Under the pieces are notes generated by a model. The model searched no databases. It had not been told where the DNA came from and saw only the letters and a program-made list of their open reading frames with translations. The translations under genes were made by a program, and so were the position numbers. 8,103 nt of DNA from contig CALGBT010000242.1 in NCBI GenBank assembly GCA_937884235.1, forward strand, positions 1 through 8,103, read 5' to 3'. Source of the stretch: an uncultured Pseudomonadota bacterium (GTDB lineage Bacteria > Myxococcota_A > UBA9042 > CAIXZC01). This document shows positions 6,188 through 8,103 of this stretch, piece after piece (positions within the stretch are counted from its first letter, which is position 1; each line of letters opens with the position of its first letter).

Positions 6188-7939
6188 TTAACGAAGAGTA
6201 GAGATATGCAGAACCTCAGGCAGGACCTGCTTCAGCCACTCCGCGTAGAGGCGATGCCCTGCCCCGGAGAAGTGGTAGTCCCATACCGGCTCATTGATGA
6301 AATAGGGGGCCGTCCCATGCGCGGCGACGCTGGTGGCAAAGGCCTCCCGCCCGTCGAGACAGGGAATGTCCAAAGCGCGGCAAAACGATTCCACGAACAC
6401 CCGCACCGATTCCCGCTCCCGCATTTGCGAGGCAGCCGGGTCCCACAGGCCGCGATAAGGCACCAGGACTATCACCAGGGGAATCCCCAGCCTCTCCAAC
6501 TCCGCCTTCGCCGCCTGCACAACAGCCCGGACCCGCCGCTGCCCCTCTTCCGGGCTGGCCTCGGCCACCATCCGCTCCCGCGCCGCGCGGCCAGCCACTG
6601 CGCACACCTGTCTGGCGAAATGCGAAAAGTGAGTGGCAACCCGCAAGAAATAGGGGGCCGGGCTGTTGACAAAGCGATTGGCAAAGAAGCCGGCCTCGGT
6701 GGGTTCAGTGCAGCGAATAGCCACCTCGTCGCCGACGAATTCCAGGGGCGGCGAATTGCCGCAACAGGCATACGGTTGCGTCATCGGATCTTCGCCATCG
6801 TTGAAGACGAAAAGATGCCAGACCACGGCATCCACCTCGGCGACCCCGAGCCAACGTCGCATGGTCAGGTAGTACTGGTCTGGTCCCGTCCCAGCAAAGC
6901 CGCCGTCGATGTGGGAAACACCGGGATCCAGGTCATTGAGCCGGTATGCGGTGCGCTCCTCCGGCGAAACCAGGTCCCCGGCCAGCATGCTGTCCCCCAG
7001 ATGCAGAACCTGCACGCCCCGCTCCGGAAAACGTGTCCGAGCCGCCACCAGTTCGGGGTGGCGGTCGGGGAAGAGACCATCGCAGGTCACACCAGAATGG
7101 GGGAAACCGCCGCTGGCTGGCAGGATGAAGGCGGCACTGTCTGGAGACGGGAATGCCGGCGGCGCACCGGAAAACAGGCGGGTCCCGGCCTCCGCCAGGA
7201 GACAGCCAACCAACAGACCGCCGGCCAGCAGAGCAGACTCTCGACCGCCCCGCAGGCCCCCGTTGACGCGGCCTGCCCACAGAAACCCGGCGGCGACCAG
7301 CAAACCCGTGAGCAATATGTCGTAAAAGCCAATGCTCAACCACTCCATGGGCAAGAACAAGGCCACCGCCACCGGTACCACGAGCACGGCCACTCCGGCC
7401 AGACGCGACCCCGTGGCCCCCCGCCAGCGTCGCCACGAAGTGCCCGCAAACAGCCCCAAAATAAGCGGGATAAACAGCGTAGCCAGCGCCAGTAAATAGG
7501 CAATGAAGATTGCCCCGGCTGTCCCGGCAACCGCCTCCTCGTCGCTCTTCACGGCACCGGGGGTACCCCAGATATCAGCCAACAAATGAACCCGGAACCG
7601 CGCTTCCACGGCAACTCGCATCTCCTCCGGCGCGCCCTTGTCAAACGCCACGCACCAGGCCGGCAGCAACAACCCCTCACACGGGGCCAACGGTTCAGAC
7701 AAGGTCAGCCCGAAGCACTCTCCCCCATCACCTCGACAGACCTGCGCCTCAACCTGGCCCCCGGAAACAGTAGCCCGGTCCATTACCCACGGCGCAGCCA
7801 ACCCCGCAAACGCCTCCCCTACCCGCTCCCCCGACGAAGCAGTCAAAACAGCTCCAGAGGCAAGCACCACACCCCCCGGGATTATGCAGAAGAGCAGCAG
7901 TAGCAGGCAACAGAGACAGCGGGAAGGACGGCCAAACAC
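6188..7939 (-). CDS. Polytopic membrane protein with C-terminal extracytoplasmic SGNH/GDSL-type hydrolase domain
   Basis: The 583-residue protein begins with a hydrophobic signal or anchor (8-29), then a Cys-containing region of about 110 residues. Hydrophobic spans follow near 139-164, 180-197, 203-222 and 234-252. Arg-rich loops (169-179, 224-233) mark the cytoplasmic side, which places the last 330 residues outside. That part carries SGNH hallmarks: GDS with nucleophile candidate S317 (315-317), GFAGTGPDQY (347-356), N380 in FVFND, and D554-Y-H556 near the end followed by FSGAGHRLYAE. Such domains are esterases, lipases or O-acyl transferases and esterases acting on envelope glycans. The substrate here is unknown. 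The GTG at 7937-7939 is the first possible start after an in-frame TGA, with GGAG (7949-7952) 9 nt upstream. It has its own promoter and looks monocistronic. Confidence 0.85.
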   Translation of the reverse strand: MFGRPSRCLCCLLLLLFCIIPGGVVLASGAVLTASSGERVGEAFAGLAAPWVMDRATVSGGQVEAQVCRGDGGECFGLTLSEPLAPCEGLLLPAWCVAFDKGAPEEMRVAVEARFRVHLLADIWGTPGAVKSDEEAVAGTAGAIFIAYLLALATLFIPLILGLFAGTSWRRWRGATGSRLAGVAVLVVPVAVALFLPMEWLSIGFYDILLTGLLVAAGFLWAGRVNGGLRGGRESALLAGGLLVGCLLAEAGTRLFSGAPPAFPSPDSAAFILPASGGFPHSGVTCDGLFPDRHPELVAARTRFPERGVQVLHLGDSMLAGDLVSPEERTAYRLNDLDPGVSHIDGGFAGTGPDQYYLTMRRWLGVAEVDAVVWHLFVFNDGEDPMTQPYACCGNSPPLEFVGDEVAIRCTEPTEAGFFANRFVNSPAPYFLRVATHFSHFARQVCAVAGRAARERMVAEASPEEGQRRVRAVVQAAKAELERLGIPLVIVLVPYRGLWDPAASQMRERESVRVFVESFCRALDIPCLDGREAFATSVAAHGTAPYFINEPVWDYHFSGAGHRLYAEWLKQVLPEVLHISTLR

Positions 7940-7961
7940 GTGCGTTCACTCCATTTCCAAT

Positions 7962-7990
7962 ACTCTAGTCGACCCGACGAAAACCGTCAA
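7962..7990 (-). promoter_or_regulatory. Likely sigma70-like promoter of the SGNH membrane protein gene
   Basis: Minus-strand TTGACG (7985-7990, 5 of 6) and TAGAGT (7962-7967, 4 of 6) have a 17-bp spacer. Predicted initiation near 7955 leaves a leader of about 16 nt carrying the GGAG site. The spacer has no obvious palindrome, unlike the dehydrogenase promoter. Confidence 0.55.
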
Positions 7991-8103
7991 TGGATGCGCT
8001 CCTTCCACTCAATGCGGCCCATCCAACGTCGGTCAAGCCATCACCTAGTACCGTCGGATACGATGCCACACGACCCGTACCACCCGCCATCCCCGGCCCA
8101 TCC
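7991..8103. other. Right-edge stretch without a recognisable gene
   Basis: No frame on either strand gives a convincing protein. A short minus-strand frame ending in TAG at 8045-8047 is open to within a few bases of the edge and could be the last residues of an upstream gene, but 18 codons are too few to judge. I see no clear hairpin terminator here. Confidence 0.4.

Noticed and set aside
6299..6660. A 14-bp exact direct repeat (gaaatagggggccg) at 6299-6312 and 6647-6660
   Set aside because: Both copies encode the same APYF tetrapeptide in frame in the SGNH protein. Chance identity of a short peptide with the same codons is enough, and no mobile-element feature accompanies it.
6134..7495. 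Long plus-strand open frame of 453 codons opposite the SGNH gene
   Set aside because: It has biased composition and no domain, and the minus strand carries coherent SGNH motifs and membrane spans. It is a shadow.
8045..8101. Minus-strand ATG-to-TAG frame of 18 codons at the right edge
   Set aside because: It is very basic, has no visible ribosome site and is too short to judge. It might be the tail of an upstream gene but cannot be supported.

Overview
The window looks like ordinary, densely packed bacterial chromosome. It is GC-rich, and all six genes lie on the minus strand with short gaps and good Shine-Dalgarno sites. I see no transposase, integrase, phage gene, CRISPR array, tRNA or rRNA. 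A Hanks-type Ser/Thr kinase with a membrane-anchored C-terminus, an Ste24-like M48 protease and a membrane SGNH hydrolase fit a Gram-negative with complex signalling, such as Myxococcota or another former deltaproteobacterial lineage. That placement is an inference from gene content and kinase style, and it is weak.

In transcription order (high to low coordinates), about 160 bp without a recognisable gene comes first and carries a sigma70-like promoter. A GTG-initiated multi-spanning membrane protein with a C-terminal SGNH (GDSL-type) domain follows (6188-7939). Next is a two-gene unit (5013-6095 and 4440-5003) encoding an extended short-chain dehydrogenase and a 187-residue protein of unknown function. 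Its likely promoter has a perfect 17-bp palindrome filling the spacer between -35 and -10, which is a strong candidate repressor operator. A second two-gene unit (3140-4384 and 1095-3143) encodes an M48 metalloprotease translationally coupled through an ATGA overlap to a transmembrane Ser/Thr protein kinase. Last is a molybdopterin molybdenumtransferase (moeA) cut off by the left edge.

The two pairs are the natural functional units. The dehydrogenase and its partner probably act on the same unidentified metabolite, perhaps under control of a ligand-responsive repressor. The protease and kinase probably belong to an envelope-related response: the kinase has a cytoplasmic catalytic domain, one membrane span and an extracytoplasmic region that seems to hold two related modules. 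The SGNH protein and moeA appear to be independent transcription units.

Four candidate promoters were found by eye, three with 17-bp spacers and one with 18, and all imply short leaders. I found no clearly novel system. The best leads are the palindrome-controlled dehydrogenase pair, in which the dehydrogenase lacks the usual catalytic Ser/Thr, and the coupled protease-kinase pair.
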